Part shown: piece after piece, positions 47,314-57,700 of the stretch
How positions within the stretch are numbered: position 1 is the stretch's first letter
Layout of the letters: every line of letters begins with the position of its first letter
DNA from: Cyanobacteriota bacterium
GTDB taxonomy: Bacteria > Cyanobacteriota > Cyanobacteriia > Cyanobacteriales > Microcoleaceae
Assembly: GCA_025362325.1 (NCBI GenBank)
Contig: JANYGO010000158.1
Location: 1-64,000, forward strand
Direction of reading: 5' to 3'
DNA: 64,000 nucleotides
Notes under the pieces: model-generated
Told to the model about the DNA's origin: nothing
The model's database searches: none
The model's input: only the letters and a program-made list of their open reading frames with translations
Made by a program: the position numbers and the translations under genes

Positions 47314-49011
47314 TTACAGTTTGTTTGCTAGTTGAAAAGCTTCGGCTAAAGGCCCCAAAGCCAGCACCGGTAAAAAGGTCAGAACCCCTAAAATCAAAAT
47401 GGTTGCAGCCGTTACTCCCGTAAATAAAAGAGTATCTGTCCGCAAGGTGGCAGGTGTTTCCGGTGCAGTTTGTTTGCCGGACATACTATCAGCTAATAAT
47501 AGCATGGCGGTGATGGGAATAAACCTGCCAGCCCAGAGTGTAAAGCTGGTAGTCAGATTCCACCACAAAGCAGTAGGTGCAGGTTGACTGTCAGCTAGCC
47601 CTTCAAAGCCGGAACCGTTGCCCGCTGCTGCTGAAGCGTACTCGTAAACTACTTGAGTCAGGCCGTGAAAGCCGGGGTTGCTAATCCCTGCCAAAGTATC
47701 TGGAAAGGCAAGGGTAATGGCGGCAGGAATTAAAATCAAAATTGGGTGGACGAGCAAAATTATGCTGACTAATGTGATGTCCCATTGCCCTATTTTGCGA
47801 CCCATAAATTCCGGCGTGCGCCCCACTAACAAGCCGCTCAAAAACACAGCCAAAAACAAATAAATAAATAACAAAGCTGTGCCGGTGCCGATCGATCCCC
47901 AGATGACTTGAATCAATAAATTGAGCAGAGCGCAAAAACCTCCCGCAGGCATTAGGGAGTCAAACATTCCGTTAGCGGAACCTGTCATAGTTGCGGTGGT
48001 GGTAATTGCAAATAAAGTGGTTTGAGCTGTACCCAGCCTGACTTCTTTGCCTTCTAAATTTGGAGCAGTGCCGATCGCACTATTGACTAAAGGATTGCCG
48101 AGATCCTCGCCAACCGCAGTGACTGCAATCAACACAGCAAAAATGACAAATACCATGCCGTACAGCAGCCAAGCTTGTTTTGTATTGCCAATAAACAAGC
48201 CGTAGGTATAGATTACGGCTGCTGGAATTAGCAGCATCGATAAAATTTGCCAGAGATTAGATGCTGGGTTGGGATTTTCAAAGGGGTGCGCCGAGTTACC
48301 TCCAAAAAAAGCGCCGCCGTTTTCTCCTAGCATTTTAATCGATTCAAAATGGGCAACCGGGCCGCGGGCGATGACTTGGGTTGCGCCTTCTAAGGTGGTG
48401 GCTGTTGCTGGGCCTGCTAGTGTTTCGGGGACGCCTGCGGCGATTAGCAATATAGCGCCGATCATGGCTAGGGGCAGTAAAACTCGGGTAATCGATCGAA
48501 TAAAATCAACGTAGAAGTTGCCCAAGTTGCGCCCGGTGATGCCTCTAATGAAGGCAATTCCTACTGCTAAGCCTGTTGCGGGAGCCACAAACATTAAGAA
48601 TCCTAAGGCTGCGATTTGGCTGAAGTATGAAAAGGTAATTTCCGGCGTGTAGTGTTGCAGGTCGGCATTGACTAAAAATGAGATGCTGGTGTGTAAAGCT
48701 GTATCCCAAGTCGGCATTCCTAATTTTGTGGGATTTAAGGGGAGCCACTGTTGCAGCATTAGCAGCAGAAAGACTAATATGGCGATCGCCGAGTTACTGA
48801 TTAGTACGGCAGTGGCGTATTCCTGACCGGTCATGTTTTCTTCTGGCTCAACGCCGCCTATCCGGTAAATTACCCGATCGACTGGTGTGGCGATTGGATC
48901 GAGAAACGTTTTTTTGAATTGAAACACTTGAGCTAAGTATGTGCCGAATATCGGTGTGATACCTACGACAAGCAGCAGCGTGAGAGCTATTTGAAAAAAT
49001 CCTTGCAACAT
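47314..49011 (-). CDS. kdpA: KdpA-like potassium-transporting subunit, without kdpB/C
   Basis: KdpA is the K+-binding channel-like subunit of the KdpFABC ATPase. The 565-aa protein has the family frame: [13 protein letters not shown] (pore 1), [19 protein letters not shown] (pore 2), [17 protein letters not shown] (pore 3) and [12 protein letters not shown] (pore 4). Compared with the classical forms I know (TNTNWQ-like, NGGGFFNANS, ANNGSGF) several filter-adjacent residues differ, notably Val for Thr in pore 1 and Ala for Gly in pore 2. No kdpB, kdpC or kdpD is adjacent: the next gene, 3 bp on, is secF. An orphan or relocated subunit is inferred. The frame is intact. Confidence 0.88.
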   Translation of the reverse strand: MLQGFFQIALTLLLVVGITPIFGTYLAQVFQFKKTFLDPIATPVDRVIYRIGGVEPEENMTGQEYATAVLISNSAIAILVFLLLMLQQWLPLNPTKLGMPTWDTALHTSISFLVNADLQHYTPEITFSYFSQIAALGFLMFVAPATGLAVGIAFIRGITGRNLGNFYVDFIRSITRVLLPLAMIGAILLIAAGVPETLAGPATATTLEGATQVIARGPVAHFESIKMLGENGGAFFGGNSAHPFENPNPASNLWQILSMLLIPAAVIYTYGLFIGNTKQAWLLYGMVFVIFAVLIAVTAVGEDLGNPLVNSAIGTAPNLEGKEVRLGTAQTTLFAITTTATMTGSANGMFDSLMPAGGFCALLNLLIQVIWGSIGTGTALLFIYLFLAVFLSGLLVGRTPEFMGRKIGQWDITLVSIILLVHPILILIPAAITLAFPDTLAGISNPGFHGLTQVVYEYASAAAGNGSGFEGLADSQPAPTALWWNLTTSFTLWAGRFIPITAMLLLADSMSGKQTAPETPATLRTDTLLFTGVTAATILILGVLTFLPVLALGPLAEAFQLANKL

Positions 49012-49422
49012 CGCGCAACAAAATATTAAGTTAAATTGATGGGGTTGATGGATGACGGTGGCGATCGCACAAATGAAAAGTCGGAACTAGGTTGGCTTTG
49101 CTGTTGAGTTTGAATTTATCCTAACTAAAGTCACCTACTTAATTATCACTGAATTTTTATAAAAAATAGATCTTCTGGAATTAGGCGCTGTTAACGTAAA
49201 ATTCCGGTTTGAGATTGCAGGCGCACAGAAAGCAACGCTGGAAAATTGCTAATTGGCGCTCGGTGATTTGTCAAGTGCCTAGGGTGAGAATAATTCTTGC
49301 CAGAGTGCAATTTTACGGAAATTAAACGTAGCTGCCGATCGCCAGATCGAACTGGCGATCGCAAAAGGTGACAAGATTGGGAAAATAACGGTAGAATTCC
49401 TTTAATAACTTGCGATCCGGCG
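49012..49422. other. Intergenic stretch between the kdpA and methyltransferase starts
   Basis: This 411-bp divergent region must hold the promoters of kdpA (minus) and the tocopherol methyltransferase (plus). AT-rich segments near 49130-49170 are candidate promoter DNA. I looked for a c-di-AMP (ydaO-type) riboswitch upstream of kdpA and did not recognise one. Confidence 0.5.
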
Positions 49423-50373
49423 ATGACATCAACACTTTACCAGCAAATTCAGGAACTCTACGACGCTTCTAGCGGTTTGTGGGAACAGGTGTGGGGCGAA
49501 CATATGCACCACGGGTTCTACGGCCCGGATGGCAATTTGAAAAAAGAGCGCCGACAGGCTCAGATTGATTTGATCGAAGAACTGCTGGGCTGGGCTGGAG
49601 TACCGAAAGAGCAGGCACTCTGTGAACCTTACCGCATTCTGGATGTCGGTTGCGGCATCGGCGGGAGCACGCTGTATTTGACGCAAAAGTTTAGTTCGAT
49701 CGCCCAAAATAATTTAAAGTCGGATGCTGGGGTCGATCGCGATTTTAGTCGCTCAACACCAGATAAGACGAGCCCTAGAGTTACAGCTACTGGCATTACT
49801 CTGAGTCCGGTACAAGCAAACAGAGCGGCCGAACGTGCTAAAATTGCTGGACTGGAAAGCAATGTGAATTTTTTGGTAGCCGATGCTTTAAATATGCCTT
49901 TTCCTGATGAGTCCTTCGACTTGGTTTGGTCACTCGAAAGCGGCGAACATATGCCCGACAAAATTAAGTTTTTGCAGGAATGTTGCCGCGTGCTCAAGCC
50001 GGGAGGAACTTTGATTTTGGCAACTTGGTGTCACCGCCCGCTGGGAGAAACGGCGGGAGAATTGACTGATGCAGAGAGAAAGGAATTGGCAGAAATTTAC
50101 CGGGTTTATGCTTTGCCTTACGTGATTTCTTTGCCGGAATATGAGGAAATTGTCCGCAGTTTGCCTTTCACAAGTATTCGCAGCGCTGATTGGTCAAAAG
50201 CTGTGGCTCCTTTTTGGGATGTGGTAATCGATTCTGCTTTGACTCCGAGCGCAATTTGGGGTTTGCTGACAAGCGGTTGGACGACTATTCAAGCTGCACT
50301 TGCTCTCTCGTTGATGAGCCGCGGATATGAGAGCGGATTGATTCGTTTCGGGCTGATTTGTGCTGTAAAATAA
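49423..50373 (+). CDS. Gamma-tocopherol methyltransferase-like enzyme (VTE4 type)
   Basis: The 316-aa protein is a class I SAM methyltransferase with ILDVGCGIGGSTLYLTQKF, ATGITLSPVQANRAAERAKI, SLESGEHMPDKIKFLQECCR and GGTLILATWCHRPLG, the pattern of cyanobacterial and plant tocopherol methyltransferases. Compared with those I know it carries extra residues after the SAM loop (about 92-120, NLKSDAGVDRDFSRSTPDKT). It lies directly upstream of a homogentisate-phytyltransferase-like gene, which supports a role in vitamin E synthesis. Other SAM-dependent methylations (e.g. sterol-like) remain possible. Confidence 0.85.
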   Translation: MTSTLYQQIQELYDASSGLWEQVWGEHMHHGFYGPDGNLKKERRQAQIDLIEELLGWAGVPKEQALCEPYRILDVGCGIGGSTLYLTQKFSSIAQNNLKSDAGVDRDFSRSTPDKTSPRVTATGITLSPVQANRAAERAKIAGLESNVNFLVADALNMPFPDESFDLVWSLESGEHMPDKIKFLQECCRVLKPGGTLILATWCHRPLGETAGELTDAERKELAEIYRVYALPYVISLPEYEEIVRSLPFTSIRSADWSKAVAPFWDVVIDSALTPSAIWGLLTSGWTTIQAALALSLMSRGYESGLIRFGLICAVK

Positions 50374-50428
50374 ATCTGAAGGAAGAAGGAAGAGGGTTGG
50401 GTAGATGGTATTTCTGGCGGCAAGTTCA

Positions 50429-50463
50429 ATTAAGTAAGGTGGACAATTTCCACCTTACTTAAT
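50429..50463 (+). terminator. Perfect 14-bp hairpin between the tocopherol genes
   Basis: ATTAAGTAAGGTGG and CCACCTTACTTAAT are exact complements around a 7-base loop. It lies in the 117-bp gap between the two tocopherol genes and could terminate or attenuate transcription between them. Confidence 0.6.
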
Positions 50464-50490
50464 ATTATTTCTGGTGCGTTTGTAGGATTT

Positions 50491-51495
50491 ATGGGCAACG
50501 ATTCGATTGGTAAGTCTTGGATTGATAAAGATAACAATGGCTCGGCTCCGCAAAGCTGGGTGAGGGCATTTTGGGAGTTTTCTCGGCCGCACACGATTGT
50601 GGGCACTACGTTGAGCGTAGTGGCTTTGTATGCGATCGCCCAAAGCACGCGGTTGTTGGTGAATCCTATATTTTTGCCCCTAGCTTTTGCTTGGTTGGCT
50701 TGCATTTGCGGCAATATTTATATTGTGGGATTGAACCAGTTAGAAGATGTGGAAATTGATAAAATAAATAAGCCGTATTTGCCGATCGCCTCGGGAGCGT
50801 TTTCTCGCAAAACAGGAGAGGCGATCGTACTTGCAACGGGAATTTTAGCAGTTGTGATTGCTGTGTTGCAAGGCCCGTTTTTGCTGGCGACGGTTGGGGT
50901 GAGTTTGGCGATTGGGACTGCTTATTCTCTGCCACCAATTCGGCTGAAACGGTTTCCTTTTTGGGCGGCGCTGTGCATTTTTACGGTGCGGGGCGCGATC
51001 GTCAATTTAGGGCTGTTTCTGCATTTTAATTGGGTGTTGAGCTTGGGAAGGGCGAAAAGTGCTTTCTCTGGCTGGAGTTTGGAGAGTCTGTCTGTGGCGA
51101 TTCCTGCGGAAGTTTGGGTGCTGACGGTTTTTGTGGTGGTGTTCACTTTTGCGATCGCAATTTTCAAAGATATCCCCGACATGGAGGGCGACAAGCAATA
51201 CAATATTACTACGTTTACGATCGAGCTGGGCAAACCCGCTGTTTTTAATTTGTCTCGCTGGGTGTTGACGGTTTGTTATTTGGGCGCGACTTTGGCCGGA
51301 GCACTCGTGTTGTCTAACGTTAATTTAGTGTTTCTGGCAGTTTCTCATTTGGCGGCTTTGGGTTTGATGTGGTTTTGGAGCGCTAAAGTTGATTTGGACG
51401 AGCAAAAAGAAATTGCTGATTTTTATCAGTTTATTTGGAAGTTGTTTTTCTTGGAATATCTGATTTTTCCAGCAGCTTGTTTGTTGGGTAGATGA
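50491..51495 (+). CDS. Homogentisate phytyltransferase-like UbiA prenyltransferase
   Basis: UbiA-superfamily membrane enzyme with the two Asp-rich motifs: NQLEDVEIDKINKPYLPIAS and KDIPDMEGDKQYNITTF. Eight or nine membrane helices are evident. It opens with a hydrophilic N-terminus and FSRPHTIVGTTLSV. The 334-aa length and motif set match cyanobacterial homogentisate phytyltransferase (tocopherol precursor synthesis). The adjacent tocopherol methyltransferase is consistent. Confidence 0.88.
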   Translation: MGNDSIGKSWIDKDNNGSAPQSWVRAFWEFSRPHTIVGTTLSVVALYAIAQSTRLLVNPIFLPLAFAWLACICGNIYIVGLNQLEDVEIDKINKPYLPIASGAFSRKTGEAIVLATGILAVVIAVLQGPFLLATVGVSLAIGTAYSLPPIRLKRFPFWAALCIFTVRGAIVNLGLFLHFNWVLSLGRAKSAFSGWSLESLSVAIPAEVWVLTVFVVVFTFAIAIFKDIPDMEGDKQYNITTFTIELGKPAVFNLSRWVLTVCYLGATLAGALVLSNVNLVFLAVSHLAALGLMWFWSAKVDLDEQKEIADFYQFIWKLFFLEYLIFPAACLLGR

Positions 51496-51639
51496 AGGAA
51501 GTTCGGCAGCGGATGAGTGTAGCGGATGTAACGGATGTAACCGATGGATTTTGAGAAACAAGGAAAGAGGGAAGAAGGAAGGAAGAGTTAACAGATTAAA
51601 ATAAATTGGTAAGTAAGTCATTGCGAAAAAACAATAGTA

Positions 51640-51715
51640 TTTTGTAGGGGCGGGTTTAGCTAAAAATCCATGATACCAACCAGCTTATGAAGGCAAAACC
51701 CGCCCTCCCCATAAG
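51640..51715 (+). repeat. Palindrome GGGGCGGGTTTAGC...GGCAAAACCCGCCCTCCCC
   Basis: TAGGGGCGGGTTTAGCTAAA and AAGGCAAAACCCGCCCTCCC are imperfect complements just before the 9.8-kb gene. The ORF-track start ATG 51687 lies inside this palindrome, one reason to prefer ATG 51780. Confidence 0.65.
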
Positions 51716-51779
51716 AATGTTTATTTGTACCCACCTACTCGATCGCAAGTTAGCGAACTCCCAAACAACAAAGACAACT

Positions 51780-54700
51780 ATGGCTTCTAAAAAAAAATCG
51801 CAAAAACTAGCCGTCAAACTGGATGTAGAAGACTCTTTGAACATAGCTTGGGAACATCACCAAGCGGGGCGTTTGTTAGAAGCTGAGAATTTGTATCGGC
51901 AAATCGTAGAAGTGCAGCCGGAATTAGCAAATGTGCTGTGTTTGTTGGGAATAGCGCTGAGACAGCAGGGAAAAGTTGCTGAGGCGATCGACTTTTACGA
52001 TCGCGCGATCGCCCAAAACCCGGATTTTGTTGAAGCACATTTAAACAAAGCCCATGTTTTGATGGATGTCGGCGAAAGTCACAGGGCGATCGCCAGTTAC
52101 GAACAAGTCATCAAAATTCAGCCAAATTCCGTACTAGCATACAATAACTTGGGCTGGCTCAAACAGCAAGTCGGCGACATAGACTCGGCAATTTTATATT
52201 ATCAAACAGCGCTCAGGCTTGACGCCAACCTGCTCGAAACAGCGCACAATTTAGCAAGAATATTTACACAAAAAAATCACTTAAACGATGCAGTCGCCTG
52301 TTACAGGCACGCTTTACAAATTAATCCCAACTTGATATATTCTCTCATTGGTTTGGGAAGAGTTTTGCAGCAGCAAGGTCAATTAACTGAAGCTTTCAAC
52401 TGCTACCAACAAGCTCTAGAAATAAAACCAAACAATCCCGATGCTCAGAACAATGTGGGAGCATTTTACCACGAACAAGGCAATACAAAAGCAGCAATCT
52501 CGCATTACCGAGAAGCATTGAGATTAAAGCCGGACTTAGTGGATGCTATTAACAACCTCGGACACGCTTTGGTAGATGTAGGAGAATTTCAAGAGGCTTT
52601 TTGGTGTCACTGTAGAGCCTTGGAATTGCAGCCCGACAACGCCATCGCACACTTGGAATTAGCTTTAACTTTGCTGTTGTTTGGAGATTACCAGCGCGGT
52701 TTTGCTGAGTACGAGTGGCGGTGGCGCACTCCACAACTACAACCGAGACAATTTCAACAGCCGCTTTGGGATGGTGCAGATTTGCACTTTAAAACTATTT
52801 TACTGCACGTCGAGCAAGGCTTCGGCGATTCGATTCAGTTTATTCGCTACGCGCCGATACTGCACAGCCGAGGTGCTAAAGTTATGGTGGCTTGCTATCC
52901 AGAATTGATGCGGTTGTTTGCGACTGTTGTCGGCATTGAATATTTATCAGTTAGTCTTGAAGGTTTGCCAGCATTTGATGTTCACGCGCCGCTGATGAGT
53001 TTGCCGAGAATTGTGGGGACAACTCTGGAAACAATTCCGGCAAATGTTCCTTATTTGAGTCCGCCTGCTGAGTGCAAGTTTGCGCTTTCTTCTGATGCAA
53101 ATCTGAAGGTAGGGATTGTTTGGGCGGGGAGTCCAAAACGGCGGAAAGACAATCAACGCTCTTGCAGTTTAAGCGATTTTATTCAATTCTTGGATGTGCC
53201 GGGAATTGCTTTTTATAGTTTACAAAAAGATTTATCCGAGGGCGATCGCACTTTGCTCAATCAGCACCTAGTACCGGATTTGAGCCCGCACCTGGACGAC
53301 TTTGCTGATACGGCTTCGGCGATAGCTCAACTGGATTTAGTGATTACTGTCGATACCTCCGCGGCGCACTTAGCCGGTGCTTTGGGAAAACCCGTTTGGG
53401 TGCTGCTTTCTTTTGCTCCTGACTGGCGCTGGCTGCTGGAGCGCGAAGACAATCCTTGGTATCCAACTGCAAGGCTTTTTCGCCAAAGTCAGCCGGAAAG
53501 TTGGCAAGAATTGTTTGATGAAGTGCACGCGGCTTTGAGTTTATTTGCGATCGCCAATACGGATACTTATGCCGAGGATTTGGCGCCAAATCTGCCGCTG
53601 ACAATGACTCTCAATCATACGGCTTCCCTCGATGCGACAGCGCTGGAAATGACAGGCGCCAGTGAGAGCAAACAAATATTTTTGACAGCGGGCGAAGCGG
53701 TAGCTAATCGCTCCGCAGTCAAGCAATTGCAGGGAATTGAGGCATCTGCGGCGATCGCAAATTCCGTCGTGTTAGAGAATTTATTGCGGCAAGCCGAACA
53801 TTTAATGGAAACAGGTGATAAGCAAGAGGCGATCGCCCTTTACGCACAAATCATCTCTCTGGAACCAAATTGCGTGCAAGCGCGGATTAATTTTGGTTTT
53901 CTCAAACAAGAAAATGGCGAGTTAGATGCAGCTATTCCGCATTACCGAGAAGCTTTAGCGCTCGATCCAAATATTCCTCAAACAGCTTACAACTTGGCAC
54001 AGATTTTTGAGGAAAAAGGTCAAGTCGAAGAGGCGATCGCACATTACGAACAAGCTCTTGTTGCTGAACCGGATTTCGTGCCCGCACTGATTAATTTAGC
54101 GGTGGCGCTGCAAGAAAAAGGCGAGCTGTTAAGGGCGATCGATCTGTATCGGCGAGCGCTGGAAATTCAGCCGCATAGCTGGGAAGCTTACAACAATCTG
54201 GCCACAGTGTTGCAAGAACAGGGGAATTTAGAAGAGGCGCTGGAATATTACCACAAAGCTCTGGAATTGCTACCGGATTTTGTGGAAGCAATCAACAATT
54301 TAGGCAGGACTTTTCTAGAAAAAGGCGCGGTGCAAGATGCGATCGCCTGTTACAAACGAGCGATTTATTTGAATCCAGATCATGCGAGCGCTCACCTGAA
54401 TTTGTCCTTGGCTTTGCTATTGGTGGGAGATTTGAAAAATGGTCTCGCCGAATACGAGTGGCGCTGGCAAATTAAAGAATTTCAAACCGGACATTCCTGT
54501 TTTGTGACGGGGCCGGAAAACAACGTTTCGGCAAGAGAATACCGGCCGCTGTGGGATGGTTCCGATTTGCAGGGAAAGACTATTTTGCTGCACGCCGAAC
54601 AAGGTTTGGGCGATTCAATTCAGTTTATTCGTTACGCTGCGATCGTCAAAAATAAAGGCGGTAGGGTAATTGTTGGCTGTTATCCGCAAGTGCAGCGCTT

Positions 54701-57700
54701 GTTTGCAATGGTTGATGGGATTGATTTGCTCGTAGTTAGAGGCGAGCAGCTACCGGAATTTGACCTGCAAGTGCCGATGTTGAGTTTGCCCTATGTTCTC
54801 GGTACAACGCTGGAAACAATCCCGGCAAATACTGCTTATTTATCCTCGCCTGCGGGTGCTGAATTTGCACTTTTGCCCGATCGCAATTTGAAAGTTGGGA
54901 TTGTCTGGGCGGGGAATCCCAAACACCGCAAAAATACCCAGCGTTCTTGCAGTTTGAGTCAGTTTATGCCGCTTTTGGACGTGGCGGGGGTAACTTTTTA
55001 CAGCTTGCAGAAAGAGCTGTCCGAGACCGATCGCGGGCTGCTGCATCAAACGCCGATCGTCGATTTGAGCCCGCATTTTGGCGATTTGGCAGATACTGCT
55101 GCTGCGATCGCCAAACTGGATTTAGTGATTTGCGTCGATACCGCTGTCGCCCATTTGGCGGGCGCTTTGGGCAAACGGGTGTGGATTTTGCTGGCGTTTT
55201 CCCCGGATTGGCGGTGGTTGTTGGAGCGGGAAGACAGTCCTTGGTATCCGACGGCGCGACTGTTCCGCCAGCAGCAGCGGGGCGACTGGGAACCTGTTTT
55301 CGCTCGGGTGGCGCAAGCTCTGAGCAGCCTGGTTTCCGCAGCACCTGCGCTGTCGGATGCGGCGGATGCGGAGTTTCGCTCGGGGCGGGATTTGCAGCAG
55401 CAGGGCAATTTTGGCGGTGCGATCGAATGTTACGAGCGGGCGATCGCGATCGCTCCCAGTTATGCCGCCGCCCACAGCAATTTGGGCGTTGTCAAACAGC
55501 AAAGCGGGCGCTTGACAGAGGCGATCGCGCACTACAGGGAAGCGCTAGAAATCGATCGCAATTTGGCGGAAACTGCGAGCAATTTGGGTAGCGCGCTGGC
55601 GGAAGCAGGGGAGACAGCAGGGGCGATCGCAGAATACGAGCGGGCGCTGTCTTTGAACCCGAATTGCGCGGAAGCACTGGTTAATTTGGGCGTGCTGCGG
55701 GAAGAGCAAGGAGAGGTGGAGGTGGCTATCTGGTGCTACCAGCAAGCGGTTCAGCTAAATCCAAATTGCGCTGCGGCTTATTTTAATTTGGCAATCGTGC
55801 AGGAGGAACAAGGCCGGGAAGCGGAATCGATCGCGAATTACGAACGGGCGATCGCGAATTACGAACGGGCGATCGATCGCGAGCCAAATTATTTCCACGC
55901 CTTGCACAACTTAGCATACGCCTCGATCCGCCAGGGCAAAATTGCTCGCGCGATCGAATTTTACGATCGCGCTCTGGCGCTGCAACCGAATTTAGCAGCA
56001 TCTGCGATCGCTTTGGGGAATTCCCTGCAACAGCAAGACAAGTTAGATGAGGCTCTAGCCGTTTGTCAGTTGGCGATTCGGCATTCGCCCGAAAACTCTG
56101 AGGCTCGGTGTATTTTGGGCCTTGTGCTGTACAAACAAGGGAAAATTGAAGATGCGATCGCCTGCTATCAGCAAGCTTTGAGTCTGAAACCCAACTTTCC
56201 AGAGGCTTTGAACAATCTCGGTAAAGCTTTTGAGGAAGCGGGAAAAATGGCAGAGGCGATGGAATTTTACCGTCGCGCGATCGAACTCAACCCAGGCGAT
56301 CTCAATAGCCTCAACAGTTTGGGAACTGCTTTGCACGATCGCGGCGAATTTGATGCTGCTGTCACCTGTTACAGTCAAGCAGTAGAATTTAATCTCGCCA
56401 CCCCGGAAGCTCATCTAAATTTAGGTTTAGCACTGCTGCTGGCGGGAGATTTGCAGCGCGGTTTTTCCGAGTACGAATGGCGGCTGCTGGTTGAACAAAA
56501 ACAGTTTCCCCATCACAACTTTCACCAGCCGCTTTGGGACGGCAAAGATTTAGCAGGAAAAACAATTTTGCTTTGCCCGGAACAGGGCTTGGGCGATGCA
56601 ATTCAGTTTGTCCGCTACGTAGAGTTAGTCAAGCAAAAAGGCGGCAGGGTAATTTTTTGGTGTTTGCCGCACTTGGAGCGGTTGTTTGCCCAAGTTTCAG
56701 GAATTGATCAGTTAATCGTCAGCCCAAAAGCTGCACCGGATTTTCAACTGCGCGCGCAGCTATTGAGTTTGCCGTATCTCCTCCAAACAACTTTAGAAAC
56801 AATCCCGGCAAAAGTTCCTTATTTAGCTCCGCCGCCGGATTTAGAATGTTATTTGCCTGAAAATTCTCAATTAAAAGTGGGAATTGTTTGGTCGGGAAAT
56901 CCCAAACATTCACAAAATAAAGTGCGATCGTTACCGCTAAAGTTGCTGTCAAAACTGTTAGATATTCCCGGAGCAGAATTTTACAGTTTGCAAAAGGAAC
57001 TTACCGCAGACGATCGCGCTTTGTTAGAGCAACTGCCGATCGCAGATTTAAGCTCTCATTTGCACGACATGGCGGATACTGCGGCGGCCATTTTGGCTCT
57101 GGATTTAGTGATTTCTGTAGATACTTCTGTGGCGCACTTGGCCGGTGCTTTGGGCAAACCTGTGTGGGTGTTGCTGTGTTTTGTGCCGGATTGGCGGTGG
57201 ATGCTGGAACGCGAAGATAGTCCTTGGTATCCGACGGCGCGCTTGTTTCGCCAGTCAGCAGCGGGGGATTGGGATGGAGTTTTAGAACGGGCTATTTTGG
57301 CGCTGAAATCGAGAATTTTCCAGCATCAAGAAGCTCTACTGCCAATAGCAACTCAGCCAAATATTGAGTTGGCTAAGAAACAGTTCGATCGCGGAAATCT
57401 GCTGAAATCGCAAGGAAAATTAATCGAGGCGAGATCGTATTTTAAGAATGCTTTGGTTTTGCAGCCAGATTCGATCGAGTCCGCTACTAATTTAGCAGTG
57501 ACGCTGCACCAAACAGGCGATTTAGCCGAAGCTGCTGTCTATTATCAGCGCGCGATCGAAATCGACCCGAACTGCCCTCAAGCGCAAAATAACCTGGGAA
57601 TTTTGCTGCAAGATAGCGGCCGTATCGCCGAGGCTGCCTTTTGTTTTCAACAGGCGATCGCCCTAAATCCGATTTACGTCAAAGCCATCAACAACCTCGG

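Noticed and set aside
49012-49422. c-di-AMP riboswitch upstream of kdpA
   Set aside because: I looked for ydaO-type conserved elements in this leader and did not find them.
54947-55591. 214-aa plus-strand ORF (and other ORFs over 100 aa within 51.8-61.5 kb)
   Set aside because: These are out-of-frame shadows of the giant gene; they are Arg/Gly/Phe-rich with no recognisable domain.
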